A stretch of DNA of 64,000 nt from an uncultured Anaerolineae bacterium (GCA_937927775.1 CALBEF010000030.1:32665-96664); one strand, 5' to 3'. Positions 26,244 through 34,728 are shown, counted from the first letter of the stretch. Numbers and translations are program-made. The notes: generated from the sequence alone by a model not told the origin.

Positions 26244-26669
26244 GAAAAGAAAGCGTTGTGATGCTCCTCAGTCGGGCACGGCAATACGGCGCCACTCCCG
26301 CACAGGGGGGCGGACGTGTCGCGCCCGAAAATGGCGTCCGGCGGCCTGCGGCCTCCGGCGCCTGTGTTGAAAAATGACCCACAACGCGCGCGACTGCCTC
26401 GCGCGCGTCAAAGTTCGATAGATGCCAAACACGGCGGGGACGAGTGTGGAGAATATCGGCCATAAGAATGGCTGTCAGGCCGGTCAGGCGCTGAGTCAAC
26501 CAGGTCAGCAAAGCGCCGACCGATGTGCGCAAGCCACAATGATCGTTCATGCACCGGCCGTGGCTGCGGCCAATCCACACCCCGCCCATCCAAATTACAA
26601 GCCAGTACAATCGCCTCATTATACCCTTGAATACCCTTGACTATGGAAAGCTGGAGGAGACACGAACAC
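26244..26669. other. Gene-free gap upstream of RNase J and the cyclodeaminase-like gene
   Basis: No convincing gene is present in these 426 bases. A strong imperfect hairpin of about 14 pairs (GGCGTCCGGCGGCC/GGCCTCCGGCGCC) lies near 26327-26360. On the minus strand GTATAATG near 26620 could be a -10 box, giving RNase J a 5' leader of roughly 370 bases. A weak minus-strand frame (26224-26619) starts inside that TATAATG and lacks any recognisable domain. Confidence 0.4.
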
Positions 26670-27251
26670 ATGCGGGTCGGAACTGAAGCGCAGGCGATCT
26701 GCGCGCACATTGCGGGAACGAACTATTGCCAGGCCGGCGCGACCGTTGCGTTGAGCGGCGCGCTGGCGGCGGCTTTAGGCCAGGCCACGGCCAACGGCAG
26801 TCTGGACGAGCAGGTGGCCGGCGCAGCCGCCGAAGCTGCGCGCAGTGTTCAGCGCGCGTTGACAGACATTCGAGAACGTTTCCTCGCGCTGGCCGATCAG
26901 GATGGAACGGCCATCGGGGAGATGTACGCTCTCAAGAAGAGCGGTCAGGCGTTGAGAGGGTATGCCCTGTTATGTGACGGCCCGCGTGAAATGGCAGAGC
27001 TGGCTATTCGCGCCGCCCGCGCGTTGCAGGATTACCGCCGCTTTGTGTGTGAGCGCACGCGCGACGATCTGGAGTTCAGCATCACCCTGATGGCGACTGT
27101 GGCGCGCGCGGCGATGCAGTTGCTGGACAGCAACATGCGCATCTGGCCGCTGCCGGAATTGCTGGCCCGGTATGACACTGTGGTGACAGACCTGGCGGCG
27201 CAGATCGACGCGCTCACGCCGGCCAAACGTATCCGCCGGCAAATGGACTGA
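26670..27251 (+). CDS. Cyclodeaminase/cyclohydrolase (FTCD-like) family protein
   Basis: The 193-residue all-helical protein matches the formiminotransferase-cyclodeaminase C-terminal/methenyl-THF cyclohydrolase family: YCQAGATVALSGALAAALGQ near residue 25, then long helices (AAEAARSVQRALTDIRERFL, ALADQDGTAIGEMYALKKSG, MAELAIRAARALQDYRRF). The conserved GG(G)S-VAALSGAL motif is altered to QAGATVALSGAL. The active-site Asp that precedes the variable region (ADQDGTA) is kept. A folate-linked function is plausible but unproven. I chose the ATG at 26670 because GGAGGAG lies about ten bases upstream; an ATG at 26643 is also possible. Confidence 0.7.
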   Translation: MRVGTEAQAICAHIAGTNYCQAGATVALSGALAAALGQATANGSLDEQVAGAAAEAARSVQRALTDIRERFLALADQDGTAIGEMYALKKSGQALRGYALLCDGPREMAELAIRAARALQDYRRFVCERTRDDLEFSITLMATVARAAMQLLDSNMRIWPLPELLARYDTVVTDLAAQIDALTPAKRIRRQMD

Positions 27252-27257
27252 CGGCGC

Positions 27258-27285
27258 TTGTCACTTTGCCACAGTGGGGCACAAT
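27258..27285 (+). promoter_or_regulatory. Promoter of the GH172 gene
   Basis: TTGTCA (27258-27263) and CACAAT (27280-27285) are 16 bases apart. The -10 ends seven bases before the ATG at 27293, consistent with a leaderless message. Confidence 0.5.
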
Positions 27286-27292
27286 AGGCGGC

Positions 27293-28384
27293 ATGAGCAA
27301 CACGACTTCGTTCAACGGCCTGGGCATGAACCTGGGCAATCTGTCGCGTCTGTCGCGCGCCAAAACGCGCTCCATCAGCGCCGAAAACTTCACCGGCGAG
27401 AAGGGCAAGGGCGGTATGGCGACCGAAGGCACCGGCGCTCATGTCGGGCGCGAGCTGGGGCAGGGCTGGAAAATCTCGCCCAGCGTCAACATCCCGGCGC
27501 GCGCCACCTTCGCCCTGGCCGACATCGCCGGCCCCGGCGCCATCCAGCAGATCTGGCTTACCCTGTTCCCCGATTACTGGCGGCGCATGATCCTGCGCAT
27601 GTACTGGGATGGCGAAGAGACGCCCTCGGTCGAAGCGCCGGTGGGCGACTTTTTCTGCAACGGCTGGTGCCAGCGCAGCAATGTCACATCGCTGGCCGTG
27701 TGCGTCAATCCGGCCGGCGGTTTCAACTCGTACTGGGAGATGCCGTTCCGCAGGTCGGCGCGCATCACGCTGGAGAACCGGCACGATGAGGCCGTCACTG
27801 TCTACTACCAGGTGAACTACACGCTCACCGAAGTGCCGGACGACGCCGCCTATTTTCACGCCCAGTGGCGGCGCAGCAACCCGTTGCCCTACAAAAACGT
27901 GCACACGCTGCTCGATGGCGTCCAGGGCTGGGGTCAATACGTCGGCACTTACCTGGCCTGGGGCGTCAATAACAACGGCTGGTGGGGCGAGGGCGAAATC
28001 AAGTTCTACATGGACGGCGACACCGACTGGCCGACCATCTGCGGCACCGGCACCGAAGACTATTTCGGCGGCGCGTGGAACTTCGAGCATCCGCGCGGCG
28101 AATATGGCGTGTTCAGCTCGCCCTACACCGGCCTCTCACAGGTTATCAAGCCCGACGGCCTGTATCGCAGCCAGCAGCGTTTTGGCATGTATCGCTGGCA
28201 CATCATGGATCCCATTCGCTTCGAGCAGGACTTGCGCGTGACCATTCAGGCGCTTGGCTGGCGTCCCAACGGGCCGTATCTGCCGTTGCAGGACGACATC
28301 GCCTCGACTGCGTTCTGGTATCAGACCGAGCCGCACGCAGCCTTCCCGCGATTGCCCGATCGTGACTATTTGGATGTGATCTGA
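27293..28384 (+). CDS. GH172 (DUF2961) family glycoside hydrolase-like protein
   Basis: The 363-residue sequence has the DUF2961 hallmarks: NLSRLSRAKTRSISAENFTG, KISPSVNIPARATFALADIA, GPGAIQQIWLT, WDGEETPSVEAPVGDFF, NSYWEMPFRRSARITLENR and the signature TICGTGTEDYFGGAWNF. The TGTEDYFGG segment holds the catalytic-type Glu of GH172. Characterised GH172 members include difructose-dianhydride I synthase/hydrolase and D-arabinofuranosidases. No signal peptide is seen, so it is probably cytoplasmic. Substrate is unknown; neighbouring sugar genes (aldolase, mannitol-1-phosphate dehydrogenase, ROK kinase) support a role in carbohydrate use. Confidence 0.87.
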   Translation: MSNTTSFNGLGMNLGNLSRLSRAKTRSISAENFTGEKGKGGMATEGTGAHVGRELGQGWKISPSVNIPARATFALADIAGPGAIQQIWLTLFPDYWRRMILRMYWDGEETPSVEAPVGDFFCNGWCQRSNVTSLAVCVNPAGGFNSYWEMPFRRSARITLENRHDEAVTVYYQVNYTLTEVPDDAAYFHAQWRRSNPLPYKNVHTLLDGVQGWGQYVGTYLAWGVNNNGWWGEGEIKFYMDGDTDWPTICGTGTEDYFGGAWNFEHPRGEYGVFSSPYTGLSQVIKPDGLYRSQQRFGMYRWHIMDPIRFEQDLRVTIQALGWRPNGPYLPLQDDIASTAFWYQTEPHAAFPRLPDRDYLDVI

Positions 28385-28439
28385 TCCCTGCCAATCACAG
28401 GGGGGCCGCGCGCGCAACCAACTCTCCTCCAGGCTCACT

Positions 28440-28466
28440 CTCCCGCAGGTTTGGAACCTGCGGGAG
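28440..28466. terminator. Palindrome between convergent genes, CCCGCAGGTT family (copy 2)
   Basis: CTCCCGCAGGTT and AACCTGCGGGAG flank three bases. It is a near copy of the palindrome at 16964. It lies between the GH172 gene and the convergent aldolase gene and could act as a bidirectional terminator. Confidence 0.6.
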
Positions 28467-28489
28467 GGGCAACTTGAAGGGACGGGGGC

Positions 28490-29890
28490 TTATTCGCGCT
28501 CGGGCGTGATCGGCGCGGGGTGGTCGCTGAGATCCTGCGGGGATTTGTGAATCTCCGGTTGTGACACAAACGTGCTCACCATCTCGCGCGTGTCCGTCAC
28601 GCCCAGCCAGGTGAACAGGTCTGTGAAGCGGCGTTCGAGCAGGGCGCGGATGTGGCTGCGATCCAGCTCGCTGAGGTCCCACAAGCGCTGCTTGAAGGGG
28701 CCGATGGCGCGCCGGCGCGCGCGGTGCAGGAATTGCGCCTCGCTGAGGCCGGGCTTGCGCTCGTTTTCCAGCGCCTTCAGTATCCAGTCGCGCATCTCCA
28801 CCAGCAGCGGTTCGGGCAAAGCGTCGATGACGATGTTTTGCAGTTGAGTGGCCAGTTTGACTTCCAGCGCGCCGCTGCGCGCAAACTGCGGGAACATCTC
28901 ATCCGGCGCCGTGCTGGTTCCGTGTTGCGAGACGCCGCCCAAACCGTACTCTTTGCGGGCTGCTTCGGCCAGCTCGCGCAACAGGGCAAAATCGACCTCT
29001 GGCGCGAGCACAGTCCCATTCGGCGCAACAACGCCGCCGCGTGTCGTGCCGGCCATCACGGCGACCTTGCACAGGCCGGGCTTGTGGCGCAGCGCGCGGG
29101 CGCAGCCGTCCAGATAGGCGCGCAATTCGTGAATGTCGCTGTTGCGCTGTCCGCCTTCGCCGATTTCGCCGCCGACTGCCGCAATGACATTGTGCGGCTG
29201 GCGGGCGCGAATGTAATCGGTCAACAGCGCGGTCAACTCGTAGTTGCGGCGCTGCTGCTCGGCCGGCGCGCTGCGGGTCATATCCACCACGGTGGACGTG
29301 TCGAGGTCGAAGTTGTAGAAGCCGGCCTGCAACGACTCGTCGATCAGACGGCGCAAAGCGCCCAACTCCGCGTCGGTGTCTTTCTTGTAGCGCTCGGCCA
29401 GCAGTTGAAAATGATCGCCCTGCAGGAAGACCGGTCCGCGAAAGCCTTCCCTGATGGCGGCGGCGAGCACCACGCTGGTGTATTCAGCCGGTCGCTGGCT
29501 GGTGTCGACCATCTCGTTGCGCGTCAACTCGAAGATCAGCGCGCCGGTTTTGGTTTTGACAGCGGCGCTGAAAGCAGCGCGGGCCGAGTCATAGGCCAGC
29601 GCGCGCAGGTTGACAGCCGGCACGGCGAAGCTGGCAGGGACGCGCTCGAAGCCTCGCGCGATGTATAGCTCGTGGATGGAAGCCGGCCGGATGCCCAGGG
29701 TCTGCGCTGTTTCCCAGATCAGCCAGCGCGCCCAGTCTCGTGTTTCCCCGGCTCCAAATACTGCCTCACGCGCGAGCGTGTCGATGTCTCTTGCCTTCAG
29801 GGCGCCTTCGTCGCGCACCCGCACGCGCTCAGCGTCAACCTCGATTGATCCGCTCGTCTTGTCGAGCGCTGACAGAAGCGTTGCATTCAT
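28490..29890 (-). CDS. Class II aldolase, fructose-bisphosphate/tagatose-type (long form)
   Basis: This is a zinc-dependent class II aldolase of 466 residues, longer than the common 280-350. Motifs are the substrate/metal strand FRGPVFLQGDHFQLLAERY, FNFDLDTSTVVDMTR-like metal-binding region, AVGGEIGEGGQRNSDIHELR and the phosphate loop SQHGTSTAPDEMFPQFARSG followed by LEVKLATQLQNIVIDAL. About 80 N-terminal and 90 C-terminal residues are extra. It would split a ketose bisphosphate into triose phosphates. It lies upstream of GH172 (convergent) and downstream of mannitol-1-phosphate dehydrogenase on the same strand, fitting hexitol or ketose breakdown. Confidence 0.8.
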   Translation of the reverse strand: MNATLLSALDKTSGSIEVDAERVRVRDEGALKARDIDTLAREAVFGAGETRDWARWLIWETAQTLGIRPASIHELYIARGFERVPASFAVPAVNLRALAYDSARAAFSAAVKTKTGALIFELTRNEMVDTSQRPAEYTSVVLAAAIREGFRGPVFLQGDHFQLLAERYKKDTDAELGALRRLIDESLQAGFYNFDLDTSTVVDMTRSAPAEQQRRNYELTALLTDYIRARQPHNVIAAVGGEIGEGGQRNSDIHELRAYLDGCARALRHKPGLCKVAVMAGTTRGGVVAPNGTVLAPEVDFALLRELAEAARKEYGLGGVSQHGTSTAPDEMFPQFARSGALEVKLATQLQNIVIDALPEPLLVEMRDWILKALENERKPGLSEAQFLHRARRRAIGPFKQRLWDLSELDRSHIRALLERRFTDLFTWLGVTDTREMVSTFVSQPEIHKSPQDLSDHPAPITPERE

Positions 29891-30008
29891 GGGGACACCT
29901 CTTGAACAAGCTCGATGAGGGCCGCTTGCGAATAGTATAGGCCAACGCGGGCCGGGCGCAACGCGCGCATTTCAGCGCAGAGGCCAGGCGCGCAGGGATT
30001 TGATTGCG

Positions 30009-31214
30009 TCAGCCCCCTGCGCTGCGGCGCTGGCTCACCGGCGCGCTCGCCAGGGCGCGATATCGCTCGACAACCATCTCGAACACCGGCTCGCCCGGCG
30101 ACAGCTCGCACACCTCGCCCAGCACTCTGGCAATGCCATAGCTGTGCAGCCGGCTTTGCAGATCGGCGGCGACGGGATCGGTCGGATCGTTGAAGCGCAG
30201 GCCGGCGGCGATGCCGGTGACCAGATGGGCCGGCGCGACGCCTTCGATGACAGCATTGAGCGCTGCGCCAACCAACCGGTCGGCGCGGGCCAGCTTGCGG
30301 ATGGGGTCGCGCCCCAGCCGTGAAATCGTGTCGCCCAACACGCGATTGCGAAAGCGATGCAGCAAATCATCGATGTTCGCCAGCAGCGCGCCTTGCGGTG
30401 GATGGTACTTGCGCGCCAGCGCCAGCGCCGATTCCTCCATCGCGCCGCGCGCCTGGAAGTAAATCTCATCGTCATCGAGCGCGTCGTAGCCGTACTCGTA
30501 GCCGGCCAGGTATCCGAGATATGCCAGCACGGCGTGGCCGGCGTTGTGAATGTACAGCTTGCGCTCGGTGTAGAACGAAAACGGAGCGAACGGGAACATG
30601 CCCACGATGGCCGGCGGCTCGCCCACAAAGCCATTGCGGTCAACCGGCAGCTCTTTGTACGGCTCCACGACGATCAAGCCGGGGTCTTGCGCGCGCATCT
30701 CCGGCGTGGGGGCCGGCACCATGCGCGCGATCACCGTGTCCACAAAACCGATGTGGCCGGCAACGTACTCGTGAAGTTCGCGCGGCACGGCCTGCAACAC
30801 CATCTCGCGCAGAATGGCAGCCGCGCCTTTCAAGTTCTCGCAGATGATGAAGTTGAGCGGCTCGGACACGCCGGCCCGGGCGCGGCGCTCGAGGCCTTTG
30901 GCGAGTGTGGGCGCCACGTATTTCAGCGCGCCGGCGCCGACGGCGGTCGCGCCGATCTGCGTTTCGGGCGATGCCAGCAGCGCGGCGATTTCATCGACCT
31001 GGCCGGCGTGGAACGCGCGCGCCGGCCCAACCGTCACTTCCTCGGTGTATTCGTTGGTGACCAGGCGAATGCGGTATTGCCCGCGCGCATTCAGCGCATC
31101 GAGCAGCAACGGGTCGATGTCTACGAAGTTGACGCGGTAGCCGGATTCGCTGTACAACTGGCCGATGAAACCGCGCCCGATGTTGCCGGCGCCGAAGATC
31201 ACAGACTCTTTCAT
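30009..31214 (-). CDS. mtlD: Mannitol-1-phosphate 5-dehydrogenase
   Basis: This NAD enzyme interconverts mannitol-1-phosphate and fructose-6-phosphate. It starts MKESVIFGAGNIGRGFIGQL (Rossmann GxGxxG). It continues with NFVDIDPLLLDALNARGQYR and LNFIICENLKGAAAILREMV. Further on are VEPYKELPVDRNGFVGE and the catalytic Lys-His region ERKLYIHNAGHAVLAYLGYL. At 401 aa it is full length. The ATG is preceded by repeat DNA (TTGGATTTT, then a 21-bp tandem) with no Shine-Dalgarno. No mannitol PTS gene is in the window, so mannitol-phosphate may be synthesised rather than imported. Confidence 0.93.
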   Translation of the reverse strand: MKESVIFGAGNIGRGFIGQLYSESGYRVNFVDIDPLLLDALNARGQYRIRLVTNEYTEEVTVGPARAFHAGQVDEIAALLASPETQIGATAVGAGALKYVAPTLAKGLERRARAGVSEPLNFIICENLKGAAAILREMVLQAVPRELHEYVAGHIGFVDTVIARMVPAPTPEMRAQDPGLIVVEPYKELPVDRNGFVGEPPAIVGMFPFAPFSFYTERKLYIHNAGHAVLAYLGYLAGYEYGYDALDDDEIYFQARGAMEESALALARKYHPPQGALLANIDDLLHRFRNRVLGDTISRLGRDPIRKLARADRLVGAALNAVIEGVAPAHLVTGIAAGLRFNDPTDPVAADLQSRLHSYGIARVLGEVCELSPGEPVFEMVVERYRALASAPVSQRRSAGG

Positions 31215-31369
31215 GTTTTGGATTTTCGATTTTGGATTGGCGCAGCGTGGTGCGTATCTCGTATTGCGTGGTGCGTATCTTGTATTGCGTGGTGCGTATC
31301 TCGTATTGCGTGGTGCGTAATGTGTTCTATCTGACTACTGACTACTGACTACTGACTACTGACGACTGC
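31215..31369. repeat. 21-bp tandem repeat and TGACTAC heptamer array
   Basis: Three and a half 21-base units (TGGTGCGTATCTCGTATTGCG) run from 31248 to about 31320. They are followed at 31332-31362 by five TGACTAC heptamers. Together with a short TTGGATTTTCGATTTTGGAT stretch they fill the whole space between the mtlD start and the ROK kinase stop codon. Confidence 0.9.
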
Positions 31370-32335
31370 CTACTCCAGATCAAACGCCAGCGCAGCCGCG
31401 CCCATCAGGCCGCAGTCGTCGCCCAGCGCAGCGCGCACGATGGGCCGGTCGCGGTAGGGCGGCATCGCATATTGCTGCACCGTGTGCCGCACCGGCTCGA
31501 ACAGCAGGTCGCCCATCAACGACACACTGCCGCCCACCACGATCATGGCCGGGTCGTACAGGTGCAGCAGATTGACGAATCCCAGGCCGATGATGCGCGC
31601 AACCTCGGCCACGATTTCGAGCGCCAGGGGATCGTTGCGTTGCGCCGCCTCGCTGACTTCGCGGGCAGTGACTGCCTCAATCGCGCCGCCGGCCAGTTCG
31701 AGCATCAATGAGGCGCGCCCTTCGCGCAGCTTGCGCTGCGCCAGCCGCGCGATGCCGGTGCCGGACGCATAGCCCTCGAAACTGCCCGGCACACCGGCGT
31801 GCGTCCAGTCGGCGTGAATATCCAGCGTGGTGTGGCCGATCTCTGCGGCCAGGCCGCGCATACCCAGCACCATCTGGTTGTTCAGAATCACGCCGCCGCC
31901 GACGCCTGTGCTGATCGTCACATACACCAGGTCCTTCAACCCGCGCCCGGCCCCATAGCGCTGCTCGCCCAGCGCGGCCAGGTTCGCGTCGTTGCCGATG
32001 GCCACCGGCAATCCCAGCCGCTCTTTCAGAATCGCGCGCAGGGGGATGTCGATCCAGCCGGTCAGATTGGGCGGGCACATCACCACGCCCATGAATGGAT
32101 CGAGTGGGCCGGGAGAGGCTACCGCTACCGCCTTGACAGATTCAGCGCCGGCCTCGGGCATCACACGCCGGATGGACTCGACGATGCGGTTGATGACCGC
32201 CTCTGGTCCTTCGTCGGCCAGCGTGAGTTGCTTGTGGCGCTTGAGAATGTCCCCTTCACGGTTGCACAACGCGGCGCGGATATTGGTGCCGCCCAGGTCT
32301 ACAGCGATGACGGTTTGGCGCAGGTCAGTTGACAT
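31370..32335 (-). CDS. ROK-family sugar kinase (glucokinase-like)
   Basis: The 321-aa kinase has the ATP-binding start TVIAVDLGGTNIRAALCNRE, the phosphate motif KAVAVASPGPLDPFMGVV, substrate site PVAIGNDANLAALGEQRYG, VYVTISTGVGGGVILNNQM and GLAAEIGHTTLDIHAD. Most ROK proteins next carry a CxCGxxGC zinc motif. Here that stretch is WTHAGVPGSFEGYASGTG with no cysteines, while the EGYASG helix is kept. Glucose is the likely substrate. The start ATG (32333-32335) has TACAAT six bases upstream and overlaps the end of the GalT-like gene by 11 bases. Confidence 0.88.
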   Translation of the reverse strand: MSTDLRQTVIAVDLGGTNIRAALCNREGDILKRHKQLTLADEGPEAVINRIVESIRRVMPEAGAESVKAVAVASPGPLDPFMGVVMCPPNLTGWIDIPLRAILKERLGLPVAIGNDANLAALGEQRYGAGRGLKDLVYVTISTGVGGGVILNNQMVLGMRGLAAEIGHTTLDIHADWTHAGVPGSFEGYASGTGIARLAQRKLREGRASLMLELAGGAIEAVTAREVSEAAQRNDPLALEIVAEVARIIGLGFVNLLHLYDPAMIVVGGSVSLMGDLLFEPVRHTVQQYAMPPYRDRPIVRAALGDDCGLMGAAALAFDLE

Positions 32336-33425
32336 GCGTTGATTGTAGCGCCGGCCCGCGCTGCGCGCCGGTGATTGCCTCGTGAACAGCAAAGGGATCG
32401 TGCATGATGACGCTCTGGGCAAACAAGTCGAGCGCGCCGATATCAGAAGAGAGCGCGTCGGGCCGGCCGCGATCGACAATGCGCGCGATAAACGGGAATC
32501 CCGTCCAGTCTTCGCCAGGCGAGCCAAACAAAGGCGGCATGAGCACGGCTGCGTCGAACGCCTGCAGGCCGGCCCGTTCGATCAGCGCGCGCAAAACGCC
32601 CGCGAACGCGCCGGCCAGTTGATCGTCGAAGGCGCGGCCCAGAATCCAGGTGTCTTTGCCACGCAGCGGCGTGAGGCTGACGAAGCCGGGCAGCCCATCG
32701 ATCTCGAAGCTCAGGCCGACATCGGCATGGGCGGCCAGCAGGTCCTGGAAGTAGTCCGCGTCGTATTGCCGGCGATAGGCGAGCGCAGCACGGCGCAAGC
32801 TTTCCACTTTCGCGTAATGGCGCGTGCGCGCCAGGCCAAGTTGCGCGTGCGCGTGCGGGATGGACGCCCCGCCGGCCGGCCCGCCGTTCCACATCCAGAT
32901 CAAGTAGCGCGCTTCGGGATCGGCCTCATGCGCGCGGGTTGCCCAGGCCAGCGCCGTCTGAAAATAATCGCGCAGGTGGTCGGCAGTGAAGGCCAGCGCA
33001 TCCGGCTCTTGGAAGATCAGCACGGCGCATTGACCGTCCCAGCGCGCAAGGTTGCTGCTGGTGACGCAATATCGCCCGATCACCCGGCCAAACACATCGA
33101 CGGTAGTCATGGTCAGGGGTTGGGCGAACAAGTTTGGCCCGTCGGTGATGGGTTGGACAGGCGCCGGCCGGGTGTGCAGAGGCCGGCGCGCGCGCAGCGC
33201 ATTGAAAGCAGCCCCTTCCCAGGTGATCTGATTCGTGATCCGCACAATGCGCTGCGTTTCCACGTCGCCTATAGAGCCGAAGCGCCCGGTTACCCAGTCT
33301 CGCATCGCGTCTGGCACGCGGCAATAGCCGGTCTCGACCCAGACATCGAACAGCCGCTCGAAGCGCGCTCGCCGATCTTGTGGCAACTGCGCGATCAGCG
33401 CCGGCAAATCAGTAATCTGGGGCAT
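32325..33425 (-). CDS. GalT-like HIT-superfamily nucleotidyltransferase
   Basis: The 366-residue protein resembles galactose-1-phosphate uridylyltransferase. It has a His-triad-like active site GPAGGASIPHAHAQLGLART (HxHxQ, as in GalT). Upstream is VRITNQITWEGAAFNALRAR, and the C-terminus has a HIT-like half including GFVSLTPLRGKDTWILGRAF. The strand DVFGRVIGRYCVTSSNLARW resembles the N-terminal GalT half. Sequence similarity outside the triad is weak, so substrate (hexose-1-phosphate, or ADP/UDP transfer) is open. The start overlaps nothing; the 3' end overlaps the ROK kinase start, so the two are co-transcribed and probably act on the same sugar pathway. Confidence 0.65.
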   Translation of the reverse strand: MPQITDLPALIAQLPQDRRARFERLFDVWVETGYCRVPDAMRDWVTGRFGSIGDVETQRIVRITNQITWEGAAFNALRARRPLHTRPAPVQPITDGPNLFAQPLTMTTVDVFGRVIGRYCVTSSNLARWDGQCAVLIFQEPDALAFTADHLRDYFQTALAWATRAHEADPEARYLIWMWNGGPAGGASIPHAHAQLGLARTRHYAKVESLRRAALAYRRQYDADYFQDLLAAHADVGLSFEIDGLPGFVSLTPLRGKDTWILGRAFDDQLAGAFAGVLRALIERAGLQAFDAAVLMPPLFGSPGEDWTGFPFIARIVDRGRPDALSSDIGALDLFAQSVIMHDPFAVHEAITGAQRGPALQSTHVN

Positions 33426-33462
33426 CGCAGCGCGCCACCCAATACACAACACGCGCCCCGCG

Positions 33463-34320
33463 CTACAGCTTGCGCCCGATGACCAGCATCCCTGCGCCTT
33501 CGTTGCGCGAGACTTCGTTGTAGAGGGGGCGCAGGCGCGGTTCGAGGCGCCGGACGACCTGTCGGGCCAGCAGGCGTTGATAGCCCAGCCTGCGCAGGCG
33601 CGGCGACGCGACCAGGCTGAACCACGAGCGCCGGCCAATCCCAAACTCGCCGTTCATGCGATCCCACGCGGCGGCAGCGTTGGGCGACACGTAGTAGCGC
33701 ACTTCGGTCAATTGAACGCCGGCAGTTTGAAACAACACGCGCCACTCGTCAGCAGTGTGATAGTGGAAGTGGGCCAGCAATTTGTCCACGCCGGCGGCAT
33801 AGGCTTCGGCGGCCTGCTTGTTCGGCGCCGTCTTCACGCCGTGCAGCAGGCCGCGAAACTGGTCGCTGGGCACGGTGAGCGCAAGCAGGCCGGCGGGGCG
33901 CAGCACGCGCGCCAGTTCGGGCAGCACATTCTGCGGATCGGGGATGTGTTCAACGACGGAGTTGGCGTATACGCTGCCAAAGCTGCCGGCGCGATAGGGC
34001 AGGGCGTGGCCGTCGGCAAACTGTGCGCCGAGCGGATACACGCCGCTGTCGCGCGCCGAGGGCAATTCGGCCGTGGCGATGTCGCAGCCGAAAACGCCTG
34101 GCTGTCTGCCAAACACAGCTTCGGTGAACAGGCCGTCGCCGCAGCCGAAGTCGAGCAGGGGCGCCGGGAAGTCCAGCGCGGCCAGCGCTTTCGCCTCGAT
34201 GGCGCGCCACAGCGCGACCGGCGGCGCAAACCAGTAGCGGTTGAGGAAATCGTTGAGAAAGTCGCGCTCGCGGTGGACGCGCAGGGTGGCCGGTGGGGCG
34301 TTGAGATCAGGCATCGTCAT
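33463..34320 (-). CDS. SAM-dependent class I methyltransferase
   Basis: This 285-residue protein carries a methyltransferase-11 fold: LLDFGCGDGLFTEAVFGRQP (SAM-binding motif I), VFGCDIATAELPSA, LPYRAGSFGSVYANSVVEHI (motif post I/IV) and VLPELARVLRPAGLLALTVP. The C-terminal third is basic (RRLGYQRLLARQVVRRLEPR) and may bind lipid or sugar acceptors. Substrate unknown. The ATG at 34318-34320 has a perfect TATAAT seven bases upstream and no Shine-Dalgarno. Longer upstream frame contains repeat DNA and the tRNA-Ala region on the opposite strand. Confidence 0.82.
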   Translation of the reverse strand: MTMPDLNAPPATLRVHRERDFLNDFLNRYWFAPPVALWRAIEAKALAALDFPAPLLDFGCGDGLFTEAVFGRQPGVFGCDIATAELPSARDSGVYPLGAQFADGHALPYRAGSFGSVYANSVVEHIPDPQNVLPELARVLRPAGLLALTVPSDQFRGLLHGVKTAPNKQAAEAYAAGVDKLLAHFHYHTADEWRVLFQTAGVQLTEVRYYVSPNAAAAWDRMNGEFGIGRRSWFSLVASPRLRRLGYQRLLARQVVRRLEPRLRPLYNEVSRNEGAGMLVIGRKL

Positions 34321-34327
34321 CGGGCGC

Positions 34328-34333
34328 ATTATA
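34328..34333 (-). promoter_or_regulatory. TATAAT -10 element of the methyltransferase gene
   Basis: On the minus strand TATAAT ends seven bases before the ATG at 34320. It is flanked upstream by a GGTGACAAG repeat array. Confidence 0.55.
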
Positions 34334-34334
34334 C

Positions 34335-34371
34335 GGGTGAGGGGGTGACAAGGTGACAAGGTGACAAGGGT
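34335..34371. repeat. GGTGACAAG octamer array
   Basis: GGGTGAGG followed by three GTGACAAG units. The same units occur at 15432-15485. Confidence 0.8.
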
Positions 34372-34391
34372 GTCTGTCGTCTGTATCTCGT

Positions 34392-34419
34392 TTGACAGTG
34401 CCCGGTGGTGTGTTAAAAT
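34392..34419 (+). promoter_or_regulatory. Promoter of tRNA-Ala
   Basis: A perfect TTGACA (34392-34397) and TAAAAT (34414-34419) are 16 bases apart. They end 15 bases before the tRNA 5' end. Confidence 0.75.
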
Positions 34420-34434
34420 CCCGCTGCTCGTTGT

Positions 34435-34507
34435 GGGCCTGTGGCGCAGTTGGGAGCGCGTCTCAATGGCATTGAGAAGGTCAGGGGTTCGAATCCCCTC
34501 AGGTCCA
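34435..34507 (+). tRNA. tRNA-Ala (anticodon GGC)
   Basis: A complete 73-base cloverleaf: acceptor GGGCCTG/CAGGTCC with discriminator A, anticodon stem TCTCA/TGAGA around loop ATGGCAT (anticodon GGC), and T arm AGGGGTTCGAATCCCCT. CCA is not encoded. A T-run (ATTTTTC) follows directly. The leuS T-box leader begins about 35 bases downstream. Confidence 0.93.
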
Positions 34508-34646
34508 TTTTTCGTTCCTTGACAACAGAACACAAAACACGCCGCCGGAAGTAGTAGGCCATCCCCGCAGCGAGCTGGGAAAGCGAGGTGCAAGCCCAGC
34601 AGCGCGCCGCAAGGGGAGCGCGTCAGGTCGAACTCGTCCGGCGTAT

Positions 34647-34728
34647 TGACGATTGCTGGATTGACAATTGACGATTTGGGATTGCAGATTTGATGTCGTC
34701 AATCTTCAATTGTCAATCGTCAATTTGA
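34647..34728. repeat. Inverted heptamer element inside the T-box linker
   Basis: A left arm of ATTGACGATT-type units and a right arm of GTCAATC-type units are complementary and can fold on themselves. They belong to the same family as the elements in leuS, the helicase and tsaB. Confidence 0.8.

Noticed and set aside
26224..26619. Minus-strand frame of 131 codons overlapping the RNase J start.
   Set aside because: No recognisable domain, start codon lies inside a probable -10 box, and half of it is low-complexity Arg/Pro/Ala.
31248..31362. Direct repeats that could be mistaken for a CRISPR array.
   Set aside because: Units are head to tail with no spacers, 7 or 21 bases long, and there are no cas genes.
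28490..33425. Idea that GH172, aldolase, mtlD, ROK kinase and GalT-like genes form one sugar operon.
   Set aside because: GH172 is on the opposite strand, the genes are separated by repeat arrays, and the ROK kinase has its own leaderless promoter. Functional relation is plausible but a single operon is not supported.
34519..34524. TTGACA just downstream of tRNA-Ala as promoter of the leuS leader.
   Set aside because: No acceptable -10 hexamer at 15-19 bases; left unassigned. The leader may be transcribed by read-through or from a weak promoter.
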